Shown here piece after piece: positions 52,137 through 60,589 of a stretch of DNA of 64,000 bases; within the stretch, counting starts at the first letter, position 1, and each line of letters opens with the position of its first letter. The translations under genes and the position numbers were made by a program. The notes beneath the pieces are model-generated. The model did not search any database, had not been told where the DNA came from, and saw nothing but the letters and a program-made list of their open reading frames with translations. This stretch comes from DATJHM01 sp035493895 (GTDB taxonomy: Bacteria; Chloroflexota; Ktedonobacteria; Ktedonobacterales; Ktedonobacteraceae), in the NCBI GenBank assembly GCA_035493895.1, contig DATJHM010000198.1, positions 1 through 64,000 on the forward strand, read 5' to 3'.

Positions 52137-52991
52137 ATGCCTCAGGCACACAGAAAACTGTACTGGTTGATAGCAAGTAGCGTTTTAGTGGCATTATTGA
52201 TACTTACAACATATGTGGTACTCAACAAGATGACCGTACGTGCGGGTGGCGTGGTTCCCACAATGACGACAGTAAATTTGACACATGCCCCTTATGGATC
52301 GGCCTCGCTCAAGTGGGACCCTGGAACAGAAGCATTGACCGTCACCATTGAATTGACTGGATTGGCCCCAAATAGCACGCATCCGGCGCATATACACAAA
52401 GGAGGATGTACCTCGAATGGTGCGGTCATCTATCCGCTAAACAACGTGGTGGCCAACGCAAGCGGAAGAGGCACATCCAGCACAACGATCGCGAAGGTTG
52501 CCCAGGGGATTCCAATGAATGGCTGGTCCATCAACGTCCATAATGGGCCAAATCTGAGTCCGGCCGAGCAATTCCTGCCCATTGCCTGTGGCAATATCAG
52601 CAATGCCAACCCCTCGCTCAAGGGAGTGCAAACCCTCAGCGTGCCGCTAGGCGCTACAAATGCAGCGGACCAGAATGTCTCCGGGCAGGCACTGCTCAAT
52701 TTGTCAGGCAGGACATTGACAGTCACGATTAACATCCATGGGCTGGTGCCCGGATCAGCGCATGCAGCACATATTCACGCAGGTAGTTGTCAAAATCAGG
52801 TGCCAGGGAACATCGTACACATGTTGAACAATGTTGTCGCCAACAACAGCGGCAGCGCCAGCAGCAAAACGGTCATCAACAATGTAGACACTATCCCGGC
52901 CAGCGGCTGGTATATTAACGTTCATCGCAGCACAAATCTGGCGACACAGACCGGCTTTGACCCTATTGCCTGTGGCAATGTGAAAGGCTAA
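52137..52991 (+). CDS. Exported protein with two CHRD domains
   Basis: A 284-residue protein with an N-terminal membrane or signal segment (LIASSVLVALLILTTYVVL) and two similar halves. Each half has the pattern LTVTIELTGLAPNSTHPAHIHKGGC / LTVTINIHGLVPGSAHAAHIHAGSC and ends INVHNGPNL...IACGN / INVHRSTNL...IACGN. This matches the CHRD domain, named from chordin, with its paired His motif HAAHIH that could bind metal. The two halves come from internal duplication. Its function in bacteria is unknown, perhaps metal binding at the surface. It is followed by a strong terminator. Confidence 0.78.
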   Translation: MPQAHRKLYWLIASSVLVALLILTTYVVLNKMTVRAGGVVPTMTTVNLTHAPYGSASLKWDPGTEALTVTIELTGLAPNSTHPAHIHKGGCTSNGAVIYPLNNVVANASGRGTSSTTIAKVAQGIPMNGWSINVHNGPNLSPAEQFLPIACGNISNANPSLKGVQTLSVPLGATNAADQNVSGQALLNLSGRTLTVTINIHGLVPGSAHAAHIHAGSCQNQVPGNIVHMLNNVVANNSGSASSKTVINNVDTIPASGWYINVHRSTNLATQTGFDPIACGNVKG

Positions 52992-53013
52992 ATTTTTTCA
53001 GTGCAGAGAATGC

Positions 53014-53065
53014 ACAAAAAACCGTTGCGTAGCCTGTTTAAGCAGATTCCGCAACGGTTTTTTGT
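53014..53065 (+). terminator. Intrinsic terminator of the CHRD gene
   Basis: A 16-base perfect inverted repeat has arms at 53014-53029 and 53050-53065, with A-run and T-run flanks, so it can work on both strands. Confidence 0.85.
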
Positions 53066-53121
53066 GTATGCTATTATATCGAAAGAAAATGCAGTATGTA
53101 AGTCAGGGGAGTAGTATACCG

Positions 53122-53997
53122 ATGTCAACAGACTCTACACAAGGCACAAATACCTATTATACTGACCCGGAAAGCGCGCCCGAAATGGCCCGGCTGATAA
53201 AACAAGCCCATATGCTTACGGAAGAGATGGGGGGACCACTGGCTGACCATAAGGATCTCACGCACATCCATGACATCCTGGACCTGGCCTGTGGTCCCGG
53301 AGAATGGGTGTTGGAGTTAGCATCCATGTATCCAGAGAAACAGGTGACAGGAGTAGACATCAGCCAGCGTATGCTAGAGTATGCACAACTGCAAGCATTG
53401 CGAAATCAACTGCACAATGCTCACTTTAGAGAGATGGACATCTTGAAGCAGCCGCTGGAATTCTCGCCGCATACATTCGACTTGATCAATATGCGCTTAA
53501 TTTCATCGATGTTCAGAACGCCCAATCACTGGCTCAAACTGCTGCAAGAGTGCATGCGGGTCACACGGCCGGGAGGGTTTATTTATTTGACCGACTGTGA
53601 ATGTTATATCAGTAACAGCCCGATTGCTGAGAAATTTTTCGCCTTATGCACCAAAGCCGCCTATCTCGCTGGCAACTCATTCTCAGCAGATGGGAGACAG
53701 CTCGCAATCACCCCCATGATGGGACGACTTTTGCGTCAGGCGGGCTATCAAAACGTGCAGCACAGAGCGTTCGCCATTGATGGTTCTGCGGGCGCAAAAA
53801 ACCATCAACAGTTCTATGAAGATATCGTCGTTTTTCTCAAATTCGTGCAGCCTATCCTCGTACGAACGGGTGTGGTAGCGACACCGGAAGAAGCCGAAAC
53901 CCTGTATTATCAAACCCTGGAGGAGATGAGAGCAGAGGATTTCAACTGCATCTGGTACTTCCTCACCGTCTGCGGCGAGAAAGCCGTTACCGATTAG
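53122..53997 (+). CDS. Class I SAM-dependent methyltransferase
   Basis: About 291 residues from ATG 53122 (GGGGAG upstream). Earlier starts would overlap the terminator of the preceding gene. SAM-binding motif I is ILDLACGPGEWVLELA, with the acidic residue of motif II in VTGVDIS, then FDLINMRLI and a post-motif VTRPGGFIYLTDCE. It resembles UbiE/arsenite-type small-molecule methyltransferases, but the substrate is unknown. Its stop is only 9 bases from the stop of the convergent HemG-like gene. Confidence 0.82.
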   Translation: MSTDSTQGTNTYYTDPESAPEMARLIKQAHMLTEEMGGPLADHKDLTHIHDILDLACGPGEWVLELASMYPEKQVTGVDISQRMLEYAQLQALRNQLHNAHFREMDILKQPLEFSPHTFDLINMRLISSMFRTPNHWLKLLQECMRVTRPGGFIYLTDCECYISNSPIAEKFFALCTKAAYLAGNSFSADGRQLAITPMMGRLLRQAGYQNVQHRAFAIDGSAGAKNHQQFYEDIVVFLKFVQPILVRTGVVATPEEAETLYYQTLEEMRAEDFNCIWYFLTVCGEKAVTD

Positions 53998-54006
53998 CTG
54001 GACCTG

Positions 54007-54576
54007 TTATGTCTCAAACACGCGTACTTCCTGGCTGGGACGCAGTGAGATGGCGAAATTCTCAGCGAAGCGCGTCACCGCTTCCCAGTCGGTAAACTCA
54101 TAATCGTGAGAGGGATCAGTCGTGATGCCAGCACGTCGCGCAACACGGCGCATGAAAAAGCGTTTCAAGAACCCGTACTTACTGTAGATCAATGCTCCCG
54201 CAAAGCTCGCTCTGTTCTGCGGATGCCACTGCGTTTTTTGCAGGAACGTGGCAATCAGCGGCTCCAGATCCGTTTTCTGCACAGGATCAGGATACGCTTC
54301 CGTTAAGCAAACAGAGAAAAACGCCGTTTGCATGCGATTCAGCGCTTCGTGATTCTGCGCTACCAATCTGCGGATATACTCCTGATAGTGTTCCATATGA
54401 ATGGAGGCGCCAACGATGACAGCCGCATAAGCCTGCAAAGAGAAATGTGCTGGCAAGGAGCGCGCATCAATCACATCAACGGTATGTCCCTTTTCACGAA
54501 TAATTCCAGCGATATAGTGTGCTATTTTGGCGGTTTGCCCTTCTGATGAACCGTAGAGAATCACAGTTTTGCTCAT
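54007..54576 (-). CDS. HemG-like flavodoxin, protoporphyrinogen oxidase family
   Basis: A 189-residue flavodoxin-fold protein. The FMN phosphate loop is LYGSSEGQTAKIA, followed by VIVGASIHMEHYQEYIRR and an end block RVARRAGITTDPSHDYEFTDWEAV. These match menaquinone-dependent protoporphyrinogen IX oxidase HemG, which oxidises protoporphyrinogen in heme synthesis using the quinone pool. No other heme genes are near, and the family also includes flavodoxins of unknown role, so the gene symbol is withheld. The ribosome site GGAGG is well placed. Confidence 0.75.
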   Translation of the reverse strand: MSKTVILYGSSEGQTAKIAHYIAGIIREKGHTVDVIDARSLPAHFSLQAYAAVIVGASIHMEHYQEYIRRLVAQNHEALNRMQTAFFSVCLTEAYPDPVQKTDLEPLIATFLQKTQWHPQNRASFAGALIYSKYGFLKRFFMRRVARRAGITTDPSHDYEFTDWEAVTRFAENFAISLRPSQEVRVFET

Positions 54577-54686
54577 GAAGATGCCTCCTGCTTGCTATGC
54601 CTACTTTTCTACTAGTGAAAAGTGTAACAGCAAGCTGTCACAGCAGCATCCCAATTGGCAGCACACGATCACAGGCGGATCTCAAG

Positions 54687-54902
54687 CTACGGTATAAGCT
54701 CTTCCAGACGTTTGATCTGCTCCAATTCTGGGATGGCAGGCCACAGGATCAGCAAAGGCCTGAATAGAGGATGCCAGCTTTTGTTTTTGCTTGAGCAATT
54801 CTGTTCTTCTCTATTTCTAATTTTACCTGTATTTCCGCTTCTGTTATTTTCTTACGTATAATACGTTTAGCAAGTAATTGAACTATTTGGATGTATTGTT
54901 GT
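54687..54902 (-). pseudogene. Decayed coding remnant, helical protein end, two frameshifts
   Basis: Reading the minus strand from about 54902, one frame gives QQYIQIVQLLAKRIIRKKIT then EAEIQVKLEIEKNRIAQAK. A shift near 54780 gives SSIQAFADPVA, and another near 54735 gives IPELEQIKRLEELIP and a stop at 54687. The joined text is a coherent, highly helical protein end. There is no start codon; the 5' part is lost at the dprA ribosome site. The family is unknown. It accounts for most of the 342-base gap 54577-54918. Confidence 0.4.
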
Positions 54903-54918
54903 CAGGGAGGAGATTGGC

Positions 54919-56070
54919 ATGGTTCACGGACTATTCGAGGAGAGCGCTCGCTACTATCCGTCGCGTGTGCTGGCGTTAGATGTGCTGATGTACTGGATCG
55001 CTTTTAGCAGAGCGGCGGGCATCGGGCCGTCCCGCTTCCAGAAACTGCTGGATTTTTTTCATGAAGATGTTGCGGCAGCGTGGCATGCATCTACGGCGGA
55101 TCTGGCGGCGGCGGGCCTTGAGCAGAAAATTATCGAACGATTTCTTAAGCAACGTGCCACAATTGTCCCTCAACAAGAATTAGAGCGATTGCAGAATCTC
55201 CGGATTCAGGTGATTACCTGGAAAGATCCTACCTATCCTCCCCTGCTACGCAAAATTGAGTATGCGCCAGCCGTGCTCTATCTGTGCGGGACTCTGACCG
55301 ATAGTGATAGCCATTATGCACTGGCGATTGTGGGTACACGCAAGATGAGTCATTATGGGAGGCAGGTAACCGAACGCTTCAGCAGTGAACTGGCGCAGGG
55401 GAAAATCACGATCGTGAGCGGTCTGGCGCTGGGCGTCGATACGGTCGCGCATAGCTCAGCGTTGGATGCTGGCGGGCGCACACTGGCAGTTCTGGCGAGT
55501 GGGCTGGATTGTATCTATCCTCCCGGCAACTACCAGCTTGCTAAACGCATTGTAGAATCGGGACAGGGAGCGCTGATCACAGCATTTCCGCTTGGCGTCA
55601 AACCGGAAGCGGGGAACTTTCCTGCGCGCAACCACATTATCTCCGGCCTTTCTCTCGGCGTTATTGTGACTGAGGCACCCAAAAAAAGCGGGGCGCTTCT
55701 CACTGCTGGCTCGGCTCTGAATCAGGGGCGCGAGGTTTTTGCAGTGCCCGGGGGAATTTTTTCTCCTGGAGGAGCCGGGGTGAACCAATTGATTCAGGAA
55801 GGTGCTCACCCGGTTATGCGAGCACAGGAGGTTTTAGAGCAACTCAATTTCCATATGATTCCGCAACAGGTCGAGGCGAAGGCCATTCTCCCGGCAAACG
55901 AAGCCGAACGGACGCTCCTATCGCATCTCTCGCACGAGCCGAGACATATCGACGAAATTATTCAGGCTTCTATGATGAGTGCGCCTGAGGTCTCGGCTTT
56001 GTTAACGATGATGGAGCTGAAAGGCATGGTGCGACACGTGGGGGGGATGCAGTATACGCTGGCTTTTTAG
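54919..56070 (+). CDS. dprA: DNA processing protein DprA
   Basis: A 383-residue protein that loads RecA on incoming single-stranded DNA in natural transformation. An N-terminal helix-hairpin-helix-like region (IGPSRFQKLLDFF) is followed by the Rossmann-like core: AIVGTRKMSHYGRQV, SGLALGVDTVAHSSALDAGG, TLAVLASGLDCIYP, ARNHIISGLS and EVFAVPGGIFSPGGAGVNQLIQEGA. The C-terminal winged helix runs from about residue 315 (LLSHLSHEPRHIDEI). The ribosome site is GGAGGAG. Length and motifs are complete. Its neighbours (HemG-like, ABC importer) are unrelated, and no com genes are in the window. Confidence 0.94.
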   Translation: MVHGLFEESARYYPSRVLALDVLMYWIAFSRAAGIGPSRFQKLLDFFHEDVAAAWHASTADLAAAGLEQKIIERFLKQRATIVPQQELERLQNLRIQVITWKDPTYPPLLRKIEYAPAVLYLCGTLTDSDSHYALAIVGTRKMSHYGRQVTERFSSELAQGKITIVSGLALGVDTVAHSSALDAGGRTLAVLASGLDCIYPPGNYQLAKRIVESGQGALITAFPLGVKPEAGNFPARNHIISGLSLGVIVTEAPKKSGALLTAGSALNQGREVFAVPGGIFSPGGAGVNQLIQEGAHPVMRAQEVLEQLNFHMIPQQVEAKAILPANEAERTLLSHLSHEPRHIDEIIQASMMSAPEVSALLTMMELKGMVRHVGGMQYTLAF

Positions 56071-56107
56071 TTCAAAGAAAGACCGTAACTTCTCAGAACT
56101 ATCTATG

Positions 56108-56153
56108 TCATTTTCGTGAGCAAAGAGAGACCAAAACGAGATCATTTTCGTGA
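56108..56153 (+). promoter_or_regulatory. Direct repeat upstream of the second ABC importer
   Basis: TCATTTTCGTGA occurs twice, at 56108-56119 and 56142-56153, 34 bases apart, just before the permease gene. It may be a regulator site. Part of it lies in the optional extended open frame of the permease, which weakens that longer start. Confidence 0.4.
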
Positions 56154-56199
56154 ATTCTCTGGAAAGGATGTAGACCAACCTTCAAAGGAGGTTACCTAT

Positions 56200-57108
56200 A
56201 TGATTGCAGTCAGGCAAGCCAGATTTACACGCCGGGAACGATCTAACCTTCGCAAAGGGATAGCCTTTATCAGCCCCTGGGTCATTGGTTTCCTGGTCTT
56301 CGTGCTCTACCCGGTACTTTACTCATTTTTTATTAGCCTGACGCGCTACACAGGTTTACGAACGCCGGTCTGGATCGGGTTTCAGAACTATAGCCGTCTC
56401 CTGAGCGACCCCTTAACCTGGACATCTGTTTATAATACGCTCTATTACACAGTGCTCGCAGTTCCTATCGGCATTATTGTCGCCATTTTGCTGGCACTGG
56501 CAATGAATTGTGCCATCAAAGAAGTGGCCATCTACCGTACTGCACTCTATCTCCCATCGATCATTCCCCTCTTCGCGATGTCCTTCATATTTATTGTGCT
56601 GCTCAATCCACAGTATGGCCTCATCAATACGTTTCTCGGTCTCTTTGGAGTGCCCTCGACCAACTATCTTGGAGACCCCACCGGAGCAAAGAACGTCATT
56701 GTCGCACTGGCGCAATTGGGCGCAGGCAATGCAGCACTGATATTCCTTGCCGGGCTCAATGGCATTCCCCAGACCTTGTATGACGCAGCCAGAATTGATG
56801 GTGCCAGTCGCATTGGCTGCTTTTTCCGTATTACACTCCCTTTGATTTCACCCGTGATCCTCTTCAATCTCATCACTGCGCTCAGTTCTGGTTTACAGGT
56901 CTTTACACCTGCTTACATCATGACAAATGGAGGGCCTGATAATGGCACGCTATTCTATATGTACTACCTGTACAAAAATGCATTCAGCTATGCGCAATTG
57001 GGCTATGCCTGCGCACTCGCAGTCATACTCTTCCTTGCAGGCTTGCTGCTCGCGTTTGTGCTGTACACGATCGCCCAGCGCTTTGTCAACTATGAGTTGG
57101 TGAGCTAG
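56200..57108 (+). CDS. ABC sugar transporter permease, MalF-like (second system)
   Basis: 302 residues from ATG 56200, strongly supported by AAAGGAGG upstream; the frame is open 28 codons earlier. Six hydrophobic segments begin with GIAFISPWVIGFLVFVLYPVLYSF. The EAA loop reads YDAARIDGASRIGCFFRITLPLISP. It forms the membrane channel together with the next permease. The gene order (F, G, binding protein) copies the first importer at 3245-6757, but sequence identity is modest, so substrates may differ. The downstream start is only 15 bases after this stop. No ATPase gene is present. Confidence 0.9.
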   Translation: MIAVRQARFTRRERSNLRKGIAFISPWVIGFLVFVLYPVLYSFFISLTRYTGLRTPVWIGFQNYSRLLSDPLTWTSVYNTLYYTVLAVPIGIIVAILLALAMNCAIKEVAIYRTALYLPSIIPLFAMSFIFIVLLNPQYGLINTFLGLFGVPSTNYLGDPTGAKNVIVALAQLGAGNAALIFLAGLNGIPQTLYDAARIDGASRIGCFFRITLPLISPVILFNLITALSSGLQVFTPAYIMTNGGPDNGTLFYMYYLYKNAFSYAQLGYACALAVILFLAGLLLAFVLYTIAQRFVNYELVS

Positions 57109-57122
57109 TGAGGGGAAAACAG

Positions 57123-58016
57123 ATGAAATCTGCGATAAGCGCTCCCATTCTCAATCGAGAACAGTATATCCAGCGGCGCAGAAAAGCACTGACTGTACAC
57201 AAAGCATGGCAAGAGGTAGGGGCACGCATCTTCCTGCTTCTTATGTCCGTACTATTTCTTATTCCCCTCTACTGGATGATTGTCACCGCGCTCAAATCAA
57301 ATCCAGAGCTGGCATTAGTTCCACCAACGTTGCTACCTCAAAGCTGGCAATGGGGAAATTTCCCCAGGGCATTGCATACGATTCCCTTCGCAACGTATTT
57401 CATGAACAGCGTCATCATCACAGTCTTGAGTGTGGCAGGAGCTGTTATCTCCAATCTCATCGTCGCATACGGTTTTGCCTGTATCGAATGGCCCGGTCGC
57501 AACATTGTGTTCTACCTTGTGCTCGCGACCATTTTTATTCCTTTCCCGCTAGCAATTATCCCTCAGTTTGATATGTTTGCCCGGCTACATTGGATTAACA
57601 CCTACTTGCCGCTCATCGTTCCGTCCTTTTTCGGTAACGCGTTCTTCATCTTCTTGATTCGCCAGTTCCTGTTGCAAATTCCCAGAGATCTCCTGGACGT
57701 TGCACGCATTGATGGAGCAAGCGAATGGCGTATCTTATGGCAGATTGTTGCCCCACTGGCTCGCCCGGCTCTCGTCGCAGTAGCCATCTTCGCCTGCATC
57801 AGTGCCTGGAATGATTTTCTTGGACCACTGATCTACCTTCAGGATAGCTCAGTACAAACGCTGTCAATTGGTCTTCAAGCATTTCGCTCAACACACGATA
57901 TTCAATTCAATCTGCTAATGGCGACCTCTTTCATGGTCGTCTTGCCACTTATCGTTTTGTTCATAGCACTCCAGCGCTTTTTCATCAGCGGCATTACGCC
58001 AGGTAGCATACGCTAA
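57123..58016 (+). CDS. ABC sugar transporter permease, MalG-like (second system)
   Basis: 297 residues from ATG 57123, with GAGGGG 7 bases before it; an in-frame GTG at 57108 overlaps the previous stop and is less likely. The first membrane segment is IFLLLMSVLFLIPLYWMIVTAL; five more follow. The EAA loop is LDVARIDGASEWRILWQIVAPLARP, in the right place to dock an ATPase. It pairs with the MalF-like protein before it and is followed 46 bases later by the binding lipoprotein. Family assignment is secure; the sugar is unknown. Confidence 0.9.
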   Translation: MKSAISAPILNREQYIQRRRKALTVHKAWQEVGARIFLLLMSVLFLIPLYWMIVTALKSNPELALVPPTLLPQSWQWGNFPRALHTIPFATYFMNSVIITVLSVAGAVISNLIVAYGFACIEWPGRNIVFYLVLATIFIPFPLAIIPQFDMFARLHWINTYLPLIVPSFFGNAFFIFLIRQFLLQIPRDLLDVARIDGASEWRILWQIVAPLARPALVAVAIFACISAWNDFLGPLIYLQDSSVQTLSIGLQAFRSTHDIQFNLLMATSFMVVLPLIVLFIALQRFFISGITPGSIR

Positions 58017-58062
58017 CAACTATTACAAAAGCATGTGCAGTTTCTCATAAGAGGAGTCTACA

Positions 58063-59400
58063 ATGAACGCACAACACTACTTACGCACTGCATGCTTCAT
58101 CATGCTATTGCCCCTGCTACTGGCTCTTCTGATCACTGCCTGTGGTAGCCCGAGAGACGCGCATGAAGTCGTTTTCTGGACCTCAGTCAATGACGACATT
58201 GACATAAATGCACAAAAACAGATTGTTGCCGAATTTGAGAAGGCCAATCCTGATCTCCATGTCAACCTGGTCTCCGTGCCGACACAATTTACGGGTGATG
58301 CAACATCGCTCATTACCGCCGTGCGAGGCGGAACGGCTCCCGATGTCTACCTGATCGACCGCTTTACGGTAAGCCAGTTTGCAGCCATTGGGCTGTTAAC
58401 CGACCTCTCCCCTCTTATTGTCAGGCATAATCCCACATTACCGAGGCAATACCTGCCATTCGCAATACAGGAAGCTTCCTACCAGGGTCAGCTTTATGCG
58501 CTGCCGATGGATACCGATGCACGAGCAGTGTATTACAATAAGGATCTACTGCGCCAGGCAGGGATTGATCCAGGCATCCTTGAACCATCTAAGGGCCCAA
58601 TGTCAGTCAATGAGATGATGCAGCTTGGCTTAAAAATGAACAAAACAGATGCACAGGGCAACTATACGGAGCTCGGTATCATTCCCTGGGATGGGCAGGG
58701 ATTCCATGCAACCTGGGGTCTTGCCTTTGGGGCCAGATTTTTTCATCCGCAAGCCTGTCAGGTCACACCGACAGAACCAGCTTTTATGAAAACCTTTCAG
58801 TCGTTTGCACAGTGGGCAAAAAAGCTGAACTACGCCAGGGTGGATGTTTTCAAAGCTACCTACCAGCCTCCTAATGCACCACCGAGCCAAACCCCTTTCC
58901 TCACCGGACACCTTGGCATGATGATCGGCGGAAATTGGGATATCGCCAGTTTACAGCAATACGCTCCCAGGCTCAATTATGGCCTCACCTATCTGCCAGT
59001 TCCCAACAAAGGAGATAAACCGTTTACCTGGTCCGGTGGCTTTGGGCTGGTGATGCCCACTGGTGCAAGCAATGTCGAGGGCGGCTATCGCTTTATGAAG
59101 TTCATGAGTGGTCCAGAAGGGCAGCGTGTCTATACGAAAGTGACAGGGCACCTACCAACCTGGACAGCACTGCTCAGCGACAGGCAAGTGCTTCCAGGCA
59201 ATCAACAATTCTTTGCCCGGATGATGCCGTTCTCTGAAAATCGTCCGCCACTGCCTGTCGGCGCGCAGTTCTCCGATGCGATGGACGCAGCACAACAGGG
59301 GGTACTGCTGGGAAAAGAAACTCCTGAACAGGCATTGCAACAGGTCTACAATCGTGTGCAGCCACAAATGCAACAGTATTGCCCATACCATATCGACTAG
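58063..59400 (+). CDS. ABC sugar-binding lipoprotein (second system)
   Basis: A 445-residue family 1 solute-binding protein. A signal with hydrophobic core FIMLLPLLLALLITACGS ends in a lipobox ITAC (Cys near residue 27). The mature part has EVVFWTSVNDD, IVAEFEKANPDLHV, GGTAPDVYLIDRF, GQLYALPMDTDARAVYYNKDLL and GHLGMMIGGNWDIASL, typical of sugar-binding proteins. AGGAG precedes the start. It closes the operon and is followed by a hairpin at 59440-59473. The absence of a nearby glycosidase or regulator leaves the substrate open. Confidence 0.9.
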   Translation: MNAQHYLRTACFIMLLPLLLALLITACGSPRDAHEVVFWTSVNDDIDINAQKQIVAEFEKANPDLHVNLVSVPTQFTGDATSLITAVRGGTAPDVYLIDRFTVSQFAAIGLLTDLSPLIVRHNPTLPRQYLPFAIQEASYQGQLYALPMDTDARAVYYNKDLLRQAGIDPGILEPSKGPMSVNEMMQLGLKMNKTDAQGNYTELGIIPWDGQGFHATWGLAFGARFFHPQACQVTPTEPAFMKTFQSFAQWAKKLNYARVDVFKATYQPPNAPPSQTPFLTGHLGMMIGGNWDIASLQQYAPRLNYGLTYLPVPNKGDKPFTWSGGFGLVMPTGASNVEGGYRFMKFMSGPEGQRVYTKVTGHLPTWTALLSDRQVLPGNQQFFARMMPFSENRPPLPVGAQFSDAMDAAQQGVLLGKETPEQALQQVYNRVQPQMQQYCPYHID

Positions 59401-59439
59401 AAACCAGATGATAAGAAGGTTGTCAAGTACATTGAGCAG

Positions 59440-59473
59440 ATTCTGCTTGCCAGGAGAGATTGGCAAGCAGAAT
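59440..59473. terminator. Hairpin between ABC operon and terpene cyclase gene
   Basis: ATTCTGCTTGCC (59440-59451) and GGCAAGCAGAAT (59462-59473) form a perfect 12-base stem between convergent genes. Confidence 0.7.
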
Positions 59474-59491
59474 ACTTTAGATCAGCCAGAA

Positions 59492-60502
59492 CTAATCAGG
59501 AGAGGAAGAGAGCAAAAGAGGCTCAAGATAGCTCACGGGCTGGCCGGGTACCGTTTCTTCCACCTCAGCATAACGCGGCGTTTCCAGAGACCAGTCCAGA
59601 TTGCCGCGCATCCAGCCGCGAAAGACACGGAGATACTTTTTGAGCGCTTCATACATCTCCGATTGGTGAATAGATAGATGTTTCTCAATAGCCAGAAAGC
59701 GCTGCACTTCGCGCGTGATCATAGTATTTACCATCTCAGCGGCTTCCTGAAGAGTACTTCCTCTGGCATGCTGGACAACGAGCACGAGATTATTGACCTC
59801 TCCACGCGCACGCTCCTTGCGGAAAGAGAAAAGGTCATTCACCCAGCAGACAACATTGTTGGCAATGAGATTGAGAGTGCCAAACGTCTGACTCGCAGCG
59901 ACGTCCGGGGAAAGCACCATGTGTTCGGAAAGTTCGATAAGATCGAAGCAGGTCGGCAGGCCACCGGATTGTTGGCGATTGGCGATATAGGCTTCGATCG
60001 ATGGAATGTGACCACGGGCACGGTTTGCCGCTTCCCAGAGATAGGAGGCAAAGTAATCGGCAAGATGTTGCTGAAAACGAGCCTGCCAGGCGGGTGTAGC
60101 CCCCGGCGCACGTTGCCAGAAGTCAAGCAGGGCAGAGGCAAGAGGGCTACAATGAGCAACCGTAGAAGGATGAGCGTTCAAGAGATTGAGCAACTCATCC
60201 ATGATACACTCCATAGCCTCTGGCTCGGCTCCGAGCGCACCATCGTCAAACTGGTCATCGAACATGAAGAGCCAGACAAGCCAGTCGTTGACCCAGGCAA
60301 GCTCGGTAAAGTCGGTATCTGGATAGGCACGGGCCGCAGCCCAGGCAAAACGAGCGATACTAAAACGACGAAAGGCATGCTTTTGCTGAATCAGGCGCAG
60401 GCGCTGCACACGTTCCATTGAGTGCAGGTGGACCGCTTCAACAGATGGGTTCAGGCACGAGGGAAATGGACAGTAAATATCCGGGATAGTTAGATGTTCC
60501 AT
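59492..60502 (-). CDS. Class I terpene cyclase
   Basis: A 336-residue terpene synthase of bacterial type. The first metal motif is DDQFDD (DDxxD), in the block WLFMFDDQFDDGALG. The second is NDLFSFRKE (NSE triad: N, S and E at four-residue spacing), and the C-terminal WSLETPRY holds the RY pair that contacts pyrophosphate. It begins with the common CPFPSCLNPSVEAVH start. It should ionise a prenyl diphosphate, probably farnesyl, and cyclise it to a sesquiterpene; the product cannot be predicted. It lies 87 bases downstream of a prenyl synthase gene on the same strand, forming a two-gene terpene unit. Confidence 0.88.
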   Translation of the reverse strand: MEHLTIPDIYCPFPSCLNPSVEAVHLHSMERVQRLRLIQQKHAFRRFSIARFAWAAARAYPDTDFTELAWVNDWLVWLFMFDDQFDDGALGAEPEAMECIMDELLNLLNAHPSTVAHCSPLASALLDFWQRAPGATPAWQARFQQHLADYFASYLWEAANRARGHIPSIEAYIANRQQSGGLPTCFDLIELSEHMVLSPDVAASQTFGTLNLIANNVVCWVNDLFSFRKERARGEVNNLVLVVQHARGSTLQEAAEMVNTMITREVQRFLAIEKHLSIHQSEMYEALKKYLRVFRGWMRGNLDWSLETPRYAEVEETVPGQPVSYLEPLLLSSSPD

Positions 60503-60589
60503 GTCACGGCATCCATCATCTTTCTAGAGGTGGAACTATACGGATACTGATACACATGCCACAATTTCCGTTTGAGATGGGCAAACACA

